DNA of 64,000 bases from Rhodospirillaceae bacterium. GTDB lineage: Bacteria > Pseudomonadota > Alphaproteobacteria > JAEUKQ01. Below the pieces are notes generated by a model. That model had not been told where the DNA came from. It did no database searches and saw only the letters and a program-made list of their open reading frames with translations. The translations under genes were made by a program, and so were the position numbers. Location of the stretch: NCBI GenBank assembly GCA_016722635.1, contig JADKIX010000003.1:248001-312000 (forward strand), read 5' to 3'. Below, piece by piece: positions 19,797 through 31,223 of this stretch (position 1 is the first letter of the stretch; every line of letters starts with the position of its first letter).

Positions 19797-20147
19797 ATTT
19801 TTTCCTAACTCGCCTAGATATGTCTTTAATGCAACACATCTTATATTTTAGGTTTGAGACCCTACAATTACATTGAATACAATGATTTATTCTAGTACTT
19901 TCCTTCGGTTGTATATGTAAATAATGGATAAAATATTAAACAAAGACAACTTAAAAACAAATCATTACGCGGTGTCTTATTTAGACAATTATTAAGCCAT
20001 GTTTCCGTTGAGTAGATAAAATATTTTACCCATATTTTGTCATGGCAATATCTAAACAAAAAATAGCACTTTCTGTTTTACCTCTATCCGTTGAAAAAGC
20101 GGTAAACTCGTGGGGTTCTATCGTTAATCAATTCAAAGTTTTTTATT
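19797..20147 (+). other. Intergenic region with no recognised feature
   Basis: 351 AT-rich bases between the divergent FAD oxidase and ABC exporter genes. I find no tRNA-like arm, strong hairpin or convincing promoter pair. It presumably holds both promoters. Confidence 0.5.
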
Positions 20148-21962
20148 ATGAAAGTAAAACCTATAGACAATAGCTCAAATAATTTCTTAAAACCAATTTT
20201 ATCGTTGCCAAAAACGCCTTGGGCTTTTGTCTGGTTTTTTGTACGCCATAAATTTGCCCTCAATTATATTCTAATCATTCTAGCTATCCTTGCAGGCAGG
20301 ATATTCGATACACTGGAACCTTATTTTGTCAAAAAACTTATTAATGCTTTGGCAGCGAATAATGTGATATCCATCAAAGAAACTGAAACCCTGTATTGGT
20401 TTATGCTATTAGTTGGCGCGTGGCTAATGGGATCGTTGTTTTTTCGAATCCAGAATATGATTGATGTGCGCACCGCCCCCTATTTGCGGGAAACTGTACA
20501 AAATCATATGTTTGGTTATTTGATTGGCCATTCGCCCCGCTATTTCCAAGATAATTTTGGTGGTAAATTAGGGCAGAAAGTTAAAGAGGCTGCTAAAGCC
20601 TGCATGAACATCTTGGAAATGATTACTGTTAATATGGTGGGCTTACTTGCTTTAATGGCAGTTTCAACCATATTGCTTATTCAACAAAACCCTAAATTCG
20701 CTATTATTTTAGGAATTTGGGTATGTGCGTATATTACTGTATCTGTCTTGCTAGCGAGACGCTGTGTGGGCCTATCTGCAGCTTTTTCAGCCCAAGGCAG
20801 CATCGTTTCTGGTAAAATGGTTGACGCCATCAGCAATGCGGAAAGTATCCGCGCTTTTGCCCGGTGGCGGCATGAACGTTTAAATCTGGGTGAAGCTTTC
20901 GCCGAAGAACGTCGTCGTTCAATCAAATTGCGTTGGTTTTTAATTATGATGCGGCTTTTTCAAGCAGTCGCAATTCTGAGTATGATTGCAACGTTAAGCT
21001 ATATGGCCATTAATGAAGTGATCGATGGCCAGATGGATATCGGAGCTTTTAGCATGGTTTTTGGCTTAACTTCTTTTATTTCGATGAATGTATGGGGTTT
21101 ATCCAATGAGTTGCTGGATTTCTTTGAAGCGATCGGCACTTTAACCGAGTCACTTGACTTGGTTACCAAACCTCATGAAATTATCGATCAAGCCAACGCG
21201 AAACAGTTAGTGGTCAAACAAGGAAGAATTGAATTCATCGGGATGAATTATAATCACCCCGATGGGTTGCAACAATTTCGTGATTTTTACTTAACAATTA
21301 ATCCTGGAGAAAAAGTTGGCTTGGTTGGGCCTTCTGGTGCCGGGAAAAGTACTTTAATCAAATTATTGCGACGGCATTTTGAGCCTAATTCTGGCAAAAT
21401 TTTGATTGATGGAGAGAATATCCGGGAAATAAGCTGGGATTCTTTAAATGAAAATATTGCCGAAGTTTCTCAAAATCCTTCCGTTTTCCACCGGCCAATT
21501 ATGGAAAACATCCGGTATGGCAATTTGCAAGCAAGCGATAAGGAAGTAGAATTAGCTGCAAAGCAGGCTTACTGTTATGATTTTATTATAAGTCGCCCCA
21601 GCGGGTATAATACGATTGTGGGTGAGCGCGGCATCAAGCTTTCCGGCGGGGAACGCCAACGGATTGCCATTGCCCGGGCAATTTTAAAAAATGCTCCTAT
21701 TGTCATTTTGGACGAAGCCACTTCTGCCCTTGATTCTGAATCAGAATACTTCATTCAGCAAGCTTTTAAGCATTTAATGCAAGGACGTACAGTGATTGCC
21801 ATCGCCCATCGTTTATCAACGATTGCCGGAATGGACCGTATCCTTTATATGGAGGCTGGTCAAGTACTGGAACAAGGTAATCATCAGGAATTGCTTCAGA
21901 AAAAAGGAAAATATGCGGCGCTTTGGAACCGTCAAGTGGGTGGTTTTATTTCCCCAACGTAA
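20148..21962 (+). CDS. ABC exporter (fused permease and ATPase, MsbA-like)
   Basis: A 604-residue half-transporter of the type IV exporter class. The membrane domain (about 25-320) has six hydrophobic segments. The ATPase domain has Walker A GPSGAGKST, the signature LSGGERQRIAIARAI, Walker B IVILDEATSALD and the H-loop IAHRLST. It would function as a homodimer exporting lipid, peptide or drug; sequence alone does not tell which. It stands alone, with no accessory periplasmic or outer-membrane gene. Confidence 0.88.
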   Translation: MKVKPIDNSSNNFLKPILSLPKTPWAFVWFFVRHKFALNYILIILAILAGRIFDTLEPYFVKKLINALAANNVISIKETETLYWFMLLVGAWLMGSLFFRIQNMIDVRTAPYLRETVQNHMFGYLIGHSPRYFQDNFGGKLGQKVKEAAKACMNILEMITVNMVGLLALMAVSTILLIQQNPKFAIILGIWVCAYITVSVLLARRCVGLSAAFSAQGSIVSGKMVDAISNAESIRAFARWRHERLNLGEAFAEERRRSIKLRWFLIMMRLFQAVAILSMIATLSYMAINEVIDGQMDIGAFSMVFGLTSFISMNVWGLSNELLDFFEAIGTLTESLDLVTKPHEIIDQANAKQLVVKQGRIEFIGMNYNHPDGLQQFRDFYLTINPGEKVGLVGPSGAGKSTLIKLLRRHFEPNSGKILIDGENIREISWDSLNENIAEVSQNPSVFHRPIMENIRYGNLQASDKEVELAAKQAYCYDFIISRPSGYNTIVGERGIKLSGGERQRIAIARAILKNAPIVILDEATSALDSESEYFIQQAFKHLMQGRTVIAIAHRLSTIAGMDRILYMEAGQVLEQGNHQELLQKKGKYAALWNRQVGGFISPT

Positions 21963-22184
21963 AATTTTAGGAAAGCAAGGGAATTGCTACAGATATTTCA
22001 TTTGGAAGCTAGTCTGGATATAAATGTCCTTATTTAGCACCCTCTTTTTAACCTAGCTTATAAAGCTAATATAACAGAACTTAACGGCAATATCTGAGAA
22101 CCCGCCGGACTTAAAGACTGCCTATAAGCAAGCATTTTCAGCATTTAAGCATGGATATTTCTGGATAACAAACAGCTTAGGATG

Positions 22185-22574
22185 CTAATGGGTTTTCTTA
22201 CTATCTTCTGCCAAAAGATCACGAATTTCTTTTAGCAAAATTTCCTGTTGCGTAGGTGATAGTGGTAATTTTTCTTTTTTAACAGCAACTTTATTAAGTG
22301 CCTTAACCAGCAAAAATACAGCAAAGCCTATAATACAAAATTGAATGAAGCTGTTAAAGAAAGCGCCGTATTGGATAGCTGCTTTGCCAGTCTGGTCTAA
22401 TTTCCAAGAAAGTGCAGAGAAATCAATCCCGCTGAGAAGATATCCTAACGGGGGCATTAGGATATCTTTAACCAATGACTCAATAATTTTCCCGAAGGCA
22501 GCACCAATAATAATACCTATCGCTAAATCAACAACATTGCCGCGCATTAGAAATTTTTTAAATTCTTGAAACAT
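22185..22574 (-). CDS. mscL: Large-conductance mechanosensitive channel MscL
   Basis: A 129-residue channel opening under membrane tension to release solutes on hypo-osmotic shock. It starts MFQEFKKFLMRGNVVDLAIG, followed by the TM1 pore helix (GIIIGAAFGKIIESLVKDILMP). A second helix (FFNSFIQFCIIGFAVFLLVKAL) and a charged C-terminal bundle (LLKEIRDLLAEDSK) complete the family layout. Probably monocistronic. Confidence 0.96.
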   Translation of the reverse strand: MFQEFKKFLMRGNVVDLAIGIIIGAAFGKIIESLVKDILMPPLGYLLSGIDFSALSWKLDQTGKAAIQYGAFFNSFIQFCIIGFAVFLLVKALNKVAVKKEKLPLSPTQQEILLKEIRDLLAEDSKKTH

Positions 22575-22709
22575 TTTGTTACCTTGCTGTAATCGTTTTT
22601 ATTTTTGTATTAATCCTGTGATAAATATTCCTTGGCGAAGCCCACCATTTTGGATATTAAATCAAATTGATTAATCACCTGATAATCTTTTGTTGTTAAG
22701 ATTGATAAA

Positions 22710-23039
22710 ATGTACACTGTTTTTTTATTAATTTGTTCCAATATATTTATGACATTCGCTTGGTATGGCCATTTAAAAAATCCATCCTTGAGTTTATGGA
22801 AAGCCATTCTTATCAGCTGGGGTATCGCTTTTTTTGAATATTGCTTGATGGTACCGGCCAATCGATTGGGTTACGGCCCCTTTAATGCCGCTCAACTCAA
22901 AATCATCCAAGAAGTTATTACCATGACCGTGTTCGCCATATTTGCTGTTTTTTATTTAAAAGAACAGATTGGTTGGAATTATTTGGCGGCTTTCTTGTGC
23001 TTGATGGGGGCTGTTTATTTCATCTTTGCTTTCAAATAA
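22710..23039 (+). CDS. DMT-superfamily DUF486 membrane protein
   Basis: A 109-residue protein with four hydrophobic helices, matching the DUF486 family of the drug/metabolite transporter superfamily. Family blocks are NIFMTFAWYGHLK near the start, a WGIAFFEYCLMVPANRLGY segment and FNAAQLKIIQEVITMTVF. The function of the family is unknown; small-molecule transport is only a guess from the fold. The stop is 39 bases from the convergent uvrB stop. Confidence 0.85.
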   Translation: MYTVFLLICSNIFMTFAWYGHLKNPSLSLWKAILISWGIAFFEYCLMVPANRLGYGPFNAAQLKIIQEVITMTVFAIFAVFYLKEQIGWNYLAAFLCLMGAVYFIFAFK

Positions 23040-23078
23040 ATTTTATATCCCCTTATCATTTAAGGATTTATCGCCTAT

Positions 23079-25229
23079 TTACGTTTTTTTACCTTGCGGG
23101 CTTTTAGCAACTAGCGAAGAACCTGATTTTGTCTTATTAGTTTTTTTTGCGCTAAAAGATGTAGGGGAAGGCAGCACCGGCATTTCTAATTCGGCAGACT
23201 GCAGCCTACGAATTTCATCGCGCAATCGCCCCGCTTCTTCAAATTCTAAATCGGCAGCCGCTGTTTTCATCCGTTCTTCTAAATCAGCGATTACCTTTTG
23301 TAAATTATGGCCAAGATGATGAAAAATTTCTTCAGATATTTTGGTGTCAACCGTAACATGGTCTTGTTCATAAACACTTTGCAAAACATCATGAATGGAT
23401 TTGCGGATAGATTCTGGGGTAATGCCATGTGCAGCATTATATAATTGTTGTTTTTCCCGCCGGCGGTTTGTTTCACCTAGGGCTTTCTCCATTGATTGTG
23501 TTACCTTGTCCGCATATAAAATAACCCTGCCATCAATATTGCGTGCTGCTCGTCCAATCATTTGGATGAGGGCAGTTTGCGAACGCAAAAAACCTTCCTT
23601 GTCTGCATCCAAAATTGCCACGAGCGCACATTCTGGGATATCAAGGCCTTCCCTTAATAAGTTAATACCTACCAAGACATCAAAAACACCCAAGCGCAGG
23701 TCGCGGATAATTTCAATGCGCTCCAGCGTTTCAATGTCAGAGTGGAGATAACGCACCTTCAGCCCTGATTCTTGTAAATATTCGCTTAAATCCTCGGCCA
23801 TTTTTTTTGTTAAAGTGGTAATTAAAACCCGTTGGCCTTTAGCGGCAACTTGGCGGCATTCTGCCATCACATCATCCACCTGGGTTTCAATCGGGCGGAT
23901 AATGCAAACCGGATCAATTAATCCGGTAGGCCTAATCACCTGTTCAACAAAAATGCCCTGTGTTTTATTTAATTCCCATGGCCCGGGTGTCGCTGAAACA
24001 AAAACGCTATCGGGGCGCATTTTCTCCCATTCCTCAAATTTTAACGGACGGTTATCCAAACAAGATGGCAAACGAAACCCATAATTGGATAAAGTTGATT
24101 TTCTGGAAAAATCGCCCTTATACATACCGTTCACCTGCGGAACAGTCACATGGCTTTCGTCAATAAATAAAAGAGCATCTTGTGGCAGATATTCGAATAA
24201 GGTCGGTGGTGGTTCACCTGGTTTACGACCCGTCAAATAGCGGGAATAATTTTCAATTCCAGCACATATCCCGGTTGCCGTGAGCATTTCTAAATCGAAG
24301 GCTGTCCGCTGTTGCAACCGTTGCGCTTCTAACAATTTCCCTTGTTCATTGAGAATTGCCAATTGGGTTTTCAGATCTTGTTGAATCTGCCTTATAGCTT
24401 TTTCCATTGTAGGTTTTGGGGTCACATAATGGCTGTTAGCATAAATTTTAATAAAATCCAATTTGCTTATTTTTTCGCCCGTTAACGGATCAAACTCTGC
24501 TATAGCTTCAATTTCGTCATCAAAAAATGATAATTGCCATGCACGATCCTCTAAATGGGATGGAAAAATTTCAATACTGTCCCCCCTTACCCGGAAGGCA
24601 CCACGCTGAAAAGCAATATCATTCCTTTTATATTGAATTTCTACCAATTGCCTTAATAACTGGTTCCGCTCAATCCGATTTCCCTTTTCTAGATAAATGG
24701 TCATTGCCCCATATGTTTCAGGCGATCCAATCCCATAAATACAAGAAACACTGGCCACAATAATCACATCTCGCCGTTCAAATAAGGAACGCGTGGCGGC
24801 ATGGCGCATCCGGTCAATTTGTTCATTAATGGTTGCTTCTTTCTCAATATAGGTATCGGTACGCGGTACATAAGCCTCCGGTTGGTAGTAATCATAATAA
24901 GAAACAAAATATTCAACGGCATTATGGGGGAAAAAAGACTTCATTTCTGAATATAGCTGGGCTGCCAAGGTTTTATTAGGTGCCATGATCAAAGCCGGAC
25001 GCTGTAATGTTTGGATGATATGAGCCACCGTAAAGGTTTTACCCGAACCGGTTACCCCCAAAAGCACCTGATCCTTTGCCCCCTCTTCTAACCCTTGAAC
25101 CAATTGTTTAATGGCCGATGGCTGATCACCAGCTGGCCTATAATCAGAAACAATTTCAAATTTATGACCCTGAGAAAATTGTTTTTCTTGAATATCTGTG
25201 TTACTTAAAAGCGGATCCTGCCTGTGCAT
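23079..25229 (-). CDS. uvrB: Excinuclease ABC subunit UvrB
   Basis: A 716-residue helicase-like subunit of nucleotide excision repair that verifies damage delivered by UvrA and recruits UvrC. Visible are Walker [11 protein letters not shown], the beta-hairpin region [26 protein letters not shown], the helicase motif [10 protein letters not shown] (here [10 protein letters not shown]) and the C-terminal UVR motif ([14 protein letters not shown]). A Lys/Ser-rich tail follows. It starts two bases after the stop of the upstream epimerase, so the two are one transcription unit. Confidence 0.97.
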   Translation of the reverse strand: MHRQDPLLSNTDIQEKQFSQGHKFEIVSDYRPAGDQPSAIKQLVQGLEEGAKDQVLLGVTGSGKTFTVAHIIQTLQRPALIMAPNKTLAAQLYSEMKSFFPHNAVEYFVSYYDYYQPEAYVPRTDTYIEKEATINEQIDRMRHAATRSLFERRDVIIVASVSCIYGIGSPETYGAMTIYLEKGNRIERNQLLRQLVEIQYKRNDIAFQRGAFRVRGDSIEIFPSHLEDRAWQLSFFDDEIEAIAEFDPLTGEKISKLDFIKIYANSHYVTPKPTMEKAIRQIQQDLKTQLAILNEQGKLLEAQRLQQRTAFDLEMLTATGICAGIENYSRYLTGRKPGEPPPTLFEYLPQDALLFIDESHVTVPQVNGMYKGDFSRKSTLSNYGFRLPSCLDNRPLKFEEWEKMRPDSVFVSATPGPWELNKTQGIFVEQVIRPTGLIDPVCIIRPIETQVDDVMAECRQVAAKGQRVLITTLTKKMAEDLSEYLQESGLKVRYLHSDIETLERIEIIRDLRLGVFDVLVGINLLREGLDIPECALVAILDADKEGFLRSQTALIQMIGRAARNIDGRVILYADKVTQSMEKALGETNRRREKQQLYNAAHGITPESIRKSIHDVLQSVYEQDHVTVDTKISEEIFHHLGHNLQKVIADLEERMKTAAADLEFEEAGRLRDEIRRLQSAELEMPVLPSPTSFSAKKTNKTKSGSSLVAKSPQGKKT

Positions 25230-25231
25230 TT

Positions 25232-26257
25232 CTATACCCTTGATTCATCAGCATTATTGGTTAATGGACGTTTCAGATATCCTTGTTCCTGAAACCAGGC
25301 AATCATATCTTGAAATGATTGGATCACAGGTCTTACAATTAACCCCAATTCTTGTCTGGCTTTGGCTGTGTTAAAGGCCATAGGATTCGCTGCTAACCTA
25401 ACACCTGTTAATGGGGCACGCGGCGGTTTTTTTGTGATATCTGCAATGATTTCACTAATGGTTGCAGCGGTTAACGCCACCCAATAAGGTACTTGCCGCT
25501 GCGGCATGGGTAAGCCGGTCATCCGCTCTAATAACTTTAAGATTTCGGATAAGCGTAAATTTTCGCCTCCCAAAATATAACGCTGGCCTGGTTTCCCATG
25601 AACCATGGCTAAATAATGCCCCATGGCTACGTCACGCACATCAATCAAATTAAAAGTTGCTTCTAAAAAAGCTGGATTATCCCCATTCAAAAAATCCAAA
25701 ATCATCCGGCTAGGTGGCGTTAATTGCTGGTCACCGGGTCCAATAGGCAAAGTTGGATTAACAATCGTAATAGGCACCCCCCGTTTAAATGCCAAAAAAG
25801 CCTCTTGTTCAGCCAATAGTTTAGAGCGGCAGTAAGGACCTGGCATTTCCGATAAAGTTGGGGTCACTGTTTCGTCAGTCATTCGGTTTCGCTTAGATTG
25901 TCGCGCACTGCTTAAAATCGATTCGGTCGATGTATAAATGATTTTTTGGAGTGGCATCTCCTCAGCAACCCTTAAAACATTTTTTGTGCCAGTGTAATTG
26001 ACAGACAAGAAATTCCTTTTATTTTTAGCCCAAAGATTAGGATTAGCCGCGACATGATATAAATATTCCATATCTTTTAAGGCAGATTGAATATCTTGAA
26101 TTTCTAAAATCGAGCCTTGGCGATACTCCACATCCTGAATGGGATTGGCAGGCACCCTAATATCCAAAACCCGTACAAAAAATCCTTTTTTCTTTAATAA
26201 AGCAACCAAATGGCTTCCTACAAAGCCACACCCGCCTGTTACCAACACATTACTCAT
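25232..26257 (-). CDS. NAD-dependent sugar epimerase, hopanoid-associated HpnA-like
   Basis: A 341-residue short-chain dehydrogenase/reductase of the extended type. The NAD motif [11 protein letters not shown] is at residues 8-18 and the active-site YxxxK is in YCRSKLLAE. The blocks [29 protein letters not shown] and [15 protein letters not shown] match the hopanoid-associated sugar epimerase HpnA. No squalene-hopene cyclase or other hpn gene is in the window, so the pathway is inferred from similarity. It lies just upstream of uvrB and starts 37 bases after the uvrA stop. Confidence 0.8.
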   Translation of the reverse strand: MSNVLVTGGCGFVGSHLVALLKKKGFFVRVLDIRVPANPIQDVEYRQGSILEIQDIQSALKDMEYLYHVAANPNLWAKNKRNFLSVNYTGTKNVLRVAEEMPLQKIIYTSTESILSSARQSKRNRMTDETVTPTLSEMPGPYCRSKLLAEQEAFLAFKRGVPITIVNPTLPIGPGDQQLTPPSRMILDFLNGDNPAFLEATFNLIDVRDVAMGHYLAMVHGKPGQRYILGGENLRLSEILKLLERMTGLPMPQRQVPYWVALTAATISEIIADITKKPPRAPLTGVRLAANPMAFNTAKARQELGLIVRPVIQSFQDMIAWFQEQGYLKRPLTNNADESRV

Positions 26258-26294
26258 TTTTTACATTCATTTCCTGCACTACAAATTTTATTTT

Positions 26295-29222
26295 TTACCC
26301 GTTCTTTTTGCCCTTACTTCTTTTCAATTTTTTGGATGTGTCAGCTGGCCCTTTTCCACTTTTGAGATAATTTTTTAATAACGGGGCCAAAAATTGGCCG
26401 GTGTAACTGCCTGGAACGGCAGCAATCTGTTCGGGTGTTCCGGTTGCAACCACATATCCCCCCTTATCACCCCCTTCAGGTCCAAGATCAATAATCCAAT
26501 CAGCGGTTTTGATGACTTCCAGGTTATGCTCAATAATCAAAACACTGTTCCCTTGATCCACCAGAGTCCCCAAAACCTCCAATAATTTCCGCACATCTTC
26601 AAAATGCAACCCTGTCGTCGGTTCATCCAGAATATAAAGTGTCTTACCAGTTGCCCGCCTGGAGAGTTCTTTAGATAATTTTATCCGTTGTGCTTCCCCC
26701 CCCGACAACGTGTTGGCTGCCTGGCCGATATGGACATACCCCAGTCCCACCTTCTGCAAGGTAATCAATTTATCCCGAACGGGGGGGATAGCTTGAAAAA
26801 AATCCACTCCGTCATCCACCGACATTTCTAAAACATCGGCAATGGACTTGCCTTTATACATGATTTCCAATGTTTCTCGATTATATCGCCGACCCTTACA
26901 TTGGTCACAAGGAACATAAACATCCGGCAAAAAATGCATTTCAATCTTGGTAACCCCATCTCCTTCACAGGCTTCACAACGCCCGCCTTTGACGTTAAAG
27001 GAAAAACGGCCTGCCTTATAGCCCCGGCTATTCGACTCGGGTAACGAGGCAAACCACTCCCGAATCGGCGTAAAAGCCCCGGTATAAGTAACGGGGTTAG
27101 ATCTGGGCGTACGGCCAATGGGTGATTGGTCAATATCAATAACCTTATCTAATAGTTCCAGGCCTTTTATTTCCTTATATCCTGCTGGTTGTTCACGGCT
27201 GCCAAACAAGTGTTTTGCTAAAGCTTTGTAAAGCGTTTCAATGATCAAAGTGGATTTACCACCCCCCGAAACACCTGTTATACAAGTCATAACCCCTAAA
27301 GGAATATGGACATCGATATTTTTTAAGTTATTGCCAGTTGCCCCCATAATTGTCAGCATCTGATCTTGTTTCACTGTTCTTTTAACTTCCGGCACCGGAA
27401 TAGCGCGTTTACCCGATAAATAAGCACCCGTCATACTTTCAGGATGAATAAGTAACTCTTGGGGCGTACTGGCCGCAATAATTTGACCGCCGAATTTGCC
27501 AGCCGCTGGCCCCATGTCAATGACATAATCCGCTTGACGAATGGCGTCTTCATCATGTTCAACCACCAATACTGTATTTCCTAAATCCCTTAAACGTTGC
27601 AACGTTAATAATAACCTGGCGTTATCCCGCTGATGCAAGCCGATTGATGGCTCATCCAACACATATAAAACACCCGTTAACCCTGACCCAATTTGTGAAG
27701 CCAACCGGATGCGCTGGCTTTCGCCACCACTGAGGGTTCCTGAGGCGCGGCCTAAAGAAATGTATTCCAAGCCTACATTTTTTAAAAAACCCAGCCTTTC
27801 ATTAATTTCTTTCAAAATTCGATTGGCAATTTCATTTTGCCGGTGGGTTAAATGTTTAGGCAAATCCATGAACCAATTCACTGCTTCCCCAATCGATTTT
27901 TGGCAAAGTTCTGAAATATTTAGGCCGTTCATTTTGATGGCCAATGCTTCCGGTTTTAGGCGCATTCCCTGACAAACAACGCAGGGAGAACTGCTTTGAT
28001 ACTTGGCAAATTCCTCCCTCATCCAGGTGCTATCTGTTTCTCGCCAGCGGCGCTCCATATTAGGAATAATACCTTCGAAGACCTTGTTGGTTTGGTATTG
28101 GCGCACCCCGTCATCATAACTTAATGGGAGTTTTAGGTTTTTGGAGCCATATAAAATGGTATTTTTAACCTCCTCCGGTAATTGTTGCCAAGGAGTCTTT
28201 AAACTCGCACCATAATGCTTGGCAATGCTTTCCAACGTTTGTTGGTAATAAACCGAGCTTGAACCCGCCCACGGGGCAACCACCCCTTGCTGCAAATTTA
28301 AATGGGTATCAGGAACAATCAAATTTGGGTCAAAAGCCACTTTAACCCCCAAACCGTCACAGGTCGGGCAAGCTCCGAAAGGATTGTTAAAAGAAAACAA
28401 ACGTGGTTCGATTTCGTCAATGGTAAACCCGGAAACAGGACAAGCAAAGCGGGCCGAAAAAGTCGTTCTTTGGCCAGTTTCCGTATTTTCCAAATAAGCC
28501 AATCCATCCGACAATTTTAAAGCTAGTTCAAAACTATCGGCCAACCTTGTTTCTATCCCTTCGCGGATAGCAAGGCGATCCACCACCACCTCGATGGTAT
28601 GTTTGATTTTTTTATTTAGAGCAGGCACTTTGTCGATTTCATACAGCTGATCATCTACCTTTACCCGCTGAAAGCCTTGTTTCTGAAGATCAGCCAGATC
28701 CTTTTTATATTCACCCTTACGACCCCGGACAATTGGGGCCAACAACATAAATTTCTGTCCAACTGGCATTTTTTTAACCATATCAACCATCTGGCTGACC
28801 GTTTGGCTTTCAATGGGCAAACCAGTGGCTGGGGAATAGGGAATGCCAATTCGCGCATATAAAAGCCTTAAATAATCGTAGATCTCGGTGACGGTACCAA
28901 CCGTTGAGCGCGGATTACGCGAGGTGGTTTTTTGTTCAATGGAAATTGCAGGCGATAATCCTTCAATGCTATCAACATCGGGTTTTTGCATCAATTCTAA
29001 AAACTGGCGCGCATAGGCAGACAACGATTCCACATACCGGCGCTGCCCCTCTGCATAAATCGTGTCAAAAGCCAAGGAGGATTTACCGGAACCGGATAAG
29101 CCCGTAATCACCACCAATTGATGCCGAGGGATGTCCACATCAATATTTTTAAGATTATGTTGCCTTGCCCCACGAATGGATATTTTACCGTGGCGGAAAA
29201 TTTCGTTGGCATCATTATTCAT
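26295..29222 (-). CDS. uvrA: Excinuclease ABC subunit UvrA
   Basis: A 975-residue damage-recognition ATPase of nucleotide excision repair. It has two ABC modules: Walker [10 protein letters not shown] near residue 40 and GVSGGGKST near 655, signatures [12 protein letters not shown] and [12 protein letters not shown]. Zinc-binding cysteine clusters CPVSG...CPTCDG and CEACEGDG...CDQCKG are intact. The length is slightly over the E. coli protein, with a basic C-terminal tail. Probably the first gene of uvrA-epimerase-uvrB. Confidence 0.97.
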   Translation of the reverse strand: MNNDANEIFRHGKISIRGARQHNLKNIDVDIPRHQLVVITGLSGSGKSSLAFDTIYAEGQRRYVESLSAYARQFLELMQKPDVDSIEGLSPAISIEQKTTSRNPRSTVGTVTEIYDYLRLLYARIGIPYSPATGLPIESQTVSQMVDMVKKMPVGQKFMLLAPIVRGRKGEYKKDLADLQKQGFQRVKVDDQLYEIDKVPALNKKIKHTIEVVVDRLAIREGIETRLADSFELALKLSDGLAYLENTETGQRTTFSARFACPVSGFTIDEIEPRLFSFNNPFGACPTCDGLGVKVAFDPNLIVPDTHLNLQQGVVAPWAGSSSVYYQQTLESIAKHYGASLKTPWQQLPEEVKNTILYGSKNLKLPLSYDDGVRQYQTNKVFEGIIPNMERRWRETDSTWMREEFAKYQSSSPCVVCQGMRLKPEALAIKMNGLNISELCQKSIGEAVNWFMDLPKHLTHRQNEIANRILKEINERLGFLKNVGLEYISLGRASGTLSGGESQRIRLASQIGSGLTGVLYVLDEPSIGLHQRDNARLLLTLQRLRDLGNTVLVVEHDEDAIRQADYVIDMGPAAGKFGGQIIAASTPQELLIHPESMTGAYLSGKRAIPVPEVKRTVKQDQMLTIMGATGNNLKNIDVHIPLGVMTCITGVSGGGKSTLIIETLYKALAKHLFGSREQPAGYKEIKGLELLDKVIDIDQSPIGRTPRSNPVTYTGAFTPIREWFASLPESNSRGYKAGRFSFNVKGGRCEACEGDGVTKIEMHFLPDVYVPCDQCKGRRYNRETLEIMYKGKSIADVLEMSVDDGVDFFQAIPPVRDKLITLQKVGLGYVHIGQAANTLSGGEAQRIKLSKELSRRATGKTLYILDEPTTGLHFEDVRKLLEVLGTLVDQGNSVLIIEHNLEVIKTADWIIDLGPEGGDKGGYVVATGTPEQIAAVPGSYTGQFLAPLLKNYLKSGKGPADTSKKLKRSKGKKNG

Positions 29223-29515
29223 TATTTAAACCCAATTCACATTTCAATCAGTTTTTTTTAAGGACGGCACGTCTGACTACCAGATATCCATACGGTTTAC
29301 TCAAGATGATGTCCTATTAATACGAAACAAGAACATTTTTGTCCATCGATTTATATATGAACTACATAACAGATTTATAATGATCCGTGAAATTTATGAT
29401 AAATTATTTTATAAATTGATTTACCAAATTTTCTTCTAATAGGTTTAATTTAATTTTCTTTGCTTTAATGAAGAGTAAAATATGATTATGTTCCCTTAAA
29501 AAGGGCAATTGTTAC

Positions 29516-29560
29516 TTGCCTTTGCTATAGAACTATTTATAATAGAACTGTTTATAATAG
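29516..29560 (+). repeat. 15-bp tandem repeat carrying duplicated -10 boxes before the Sel1 gene
   Basis: The units ATAGAACTATTTATA (29527-29541) and ATAGAACTGTTTATA (29542-29556) differ at one position and are followed by a partial third copy, ATAG. Each unit junction creates a perfect TATAAT (29538-29543 and 29553-29558). With TTGCCT at 29516-29521 and a 16-base spacer, the first TATAAT makes a usable promoter. The Sel1 gene starts 35 bases further on. The rest of the 373-base gap back to uvrA shows nothing I recognise. Confidence 0.65.
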
Positions 29561-29595
29561 TGATGGAAAAAATGATTGGAAATTTGGTGTAAGCA

Positions 29596-30504
29596 ATGAA
29601 AAAAATTACTTTTAGAACTATTTGTTTTTCCTTTGTAATTTTTATTTCTTTGTTGCAACAAATTCAAGCGGGAGAAAAAGAAGCGTGGCAAGCGCTTGAG
29701 GATAAAGATTATCAGACTGCCTATCAAGAATTTTTACCGCTGGCAAAAGATGGCAATATAGCTGCCCAGCATTATATCGGGTTAATGTATCATAACGGAT
29801 ATGGTGTAAAACCGGATTATAGCCAGGCTGCTCTTTGGTTTAATCAAGTGATTAACAATCCTGGGTATAATATCGGAAACCCAGCTTCCCTAGAGGACCC
29901 ACAAGAGGCTATTTTAAAATTAAAACAATTTGCCCATGAAATGTTATGCACAATATATGGGATAAATAATCAAATAGGACAGGCTATTACATATGACCTT
30001 AATAAAGCCAGCATCCATTGTTTGGCTGCAGCTGATAAAGCCCATTTCTCTGAAGTTCGTTTTCTAGCAGGAAGGCTGTATATGCTAGGTCAAGGTGTTG
30101 TCCAAGATGATGGAAAAGCTTTCTACTGGTATAATAGATCGATACAGGAAGATAAGTATCCGAAATCCTTCGGCGCCCTGGCTTATTTATATCTTCATGG
30201 CAAGGGGGTCCCTAAAAATGTAAGCAAGGCAGTGGAATTGGCTCTAACAGCTGCAGAATTAAACGATCAATATTCTCAAATATTATTGTCCGGCCTTTAT
30301 CTGGGAGGAAATGGTATTACCTCAAATTATCCAAAGGCTTTTTTCTGGTCAAACGTCGTTCTTCTGCACGGTAATTTGACCGATGCCCTAAAATCACAAG
30401 TGCGAACAATCCGCGAGGAAGCTTTAAGCCATTTGACTCCTGAAGAACTGGCCACCCTTCAAAAGCAGATTTTTGATTGGCGACCCCCCTCTGCTGGGAA
30501 ATAA
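29596..30504 (+). CDS. Secreted Sel1-repeat (TPR-like) protein
   Basis: A 302-residue protein with an N-terminal signal peptide (MKKITFRT, hydrophobic core, cleavage near IQAG). Sel1-like repeats follow, with motifs such as AAQHYIGLMYHNGYGVKPDY, RFLAGRLYMLGQGVVQDDGK, AYLYLHGKGVPKN and SGLYLGGNGITSNY. Such proteins are periplasmic or secreted scaffolds for protein contacts; the partner is unknown. It lies between the divergent uvrA and ssb genes, a pair often adjacent in bacteria, and looks like an insertion there. Confidence 0.85.
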   Translation: MKKITFRTICFSFVIFISLLQQIQAGEKEAWQALEDKDYQTAYQEFLPLAKDGNIAAQHYIGLMYHNGYGVKPDYSQAALWFNQVINNPGYNIGNPASLEDPQEAILKLKQFAHEMLCTIYGINNQIGQAITYDLNKASIHCLAAADKAHFSEVRFLAGRLYMLGQGVVQDDGKAFYWYNRSIQEDKYPKSFGALAYLYLHGKGVPKNVSKAVELALTAAELNDQYSQILLSGLYLGGNGITSNYPKAFFWSNVVLLHGNLTDALKSQVRTIREEALSHLTPEELATLQKQIFDWRPPSAGK

Positions 30505-30586
30505 AATCCGTAAGAATTGTTAAAAGCAATCGACTATCAATGATAAAAATACTAATATAAACTCGCTTATATAAGGATAAAAACGA

Positions 30587-31129
30587 ATGGCTGGAAGCGT
30601 TAATAAAGTTATCTTGGTTGGAAATTTAGGGAAGGATCCCGAAGTCCGTTCCATGCAATCCGGTGACCGGGTGGCCAGTTTTCCGGTCGCAACCTCAGAG
30701 CGTTGGAAAGACAAAGCCAGTGGGGAACGCAAAGAAAAAACGGAATGGCATAAAGTGGCCATCTTCGATGAGAGATTAGTTGATATAGCCGAAAAATATT
30801 TGCGTAAAGGATCAAAGGTGTATTTAGAAGGGCAGTTGCAAACCCGTAAATGGACCGATCAATCAGGACAAGAGCGATATACAACGGAAGTTGTCCTACA
30901 GCGCTTTAGGGGCGATTTGACTTTGCTTGATTCGAAATCTGATGGCTCAAGTGAAGGTCAAGATTATGAACGTTCAGCTATCCCCAATGAATTTTCCCCC
31001 GCTCCGATGGGATCAAAACCTTCTTTCAGCAATCCCAAAAATTCAAGGCCTAATACGATGGACTCGTTTGAGAAAACGATGTCCCCAAAAAATAGCAAGC
31101 CAGATTTAGATGATGACATTCCATTTTAA
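30587..31129 (+). CDS. ssb: Single-stranded DNA-binding protein SSB
   Basis: A 180-residue tetrameric OB-fold protein protecting single-stranded DNA in replication, recombination and repair. The start [21 protein letters not shown], the WHKVAIF strand and [16 protein letters not shown] are canonical. A Ser/Pro/Asn-rich linker leads to the conserved acidic tip DDDIPF that recruits partner proteins. The start ATG at 30587 gives the standard N-terminus. Confidence 0.97.
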   Translation: MAGSVNKVILVGNLGKDPEVRSMQSGDRVASFPVATSERWKDKASGERKEKTEWHKVAIFDERLVDIAEKYLRKGSKVYLEGQLQTRKWTDQSGQERYTTEVVLQRFRGDLTLLDSKSDGSSEGQDYERSAIPNEFSPAPMGSKPSFSNPKNSRPNTMDSFEKTMSPKNSKPDLDDDIPF

Positions 31130-31223
31130 CATAAAAAAAACTTTGCATCCTTTCAATTTGCCCCTAAATTTGTTACTATCGACATTGTTATTTTCTGCCT
31201 ATAAAAATTAAAGAGAGCTTATT

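Noticed and set aside
29223..29400. LexA/SOS box upstream of uvrA
   Set aside because: AGAACATTTTTGTCC near 29330-29344 is only vaguely similar; neither the GTTC-N7-GTTC box of alphaproteobacteria nor the E. coli type is present.
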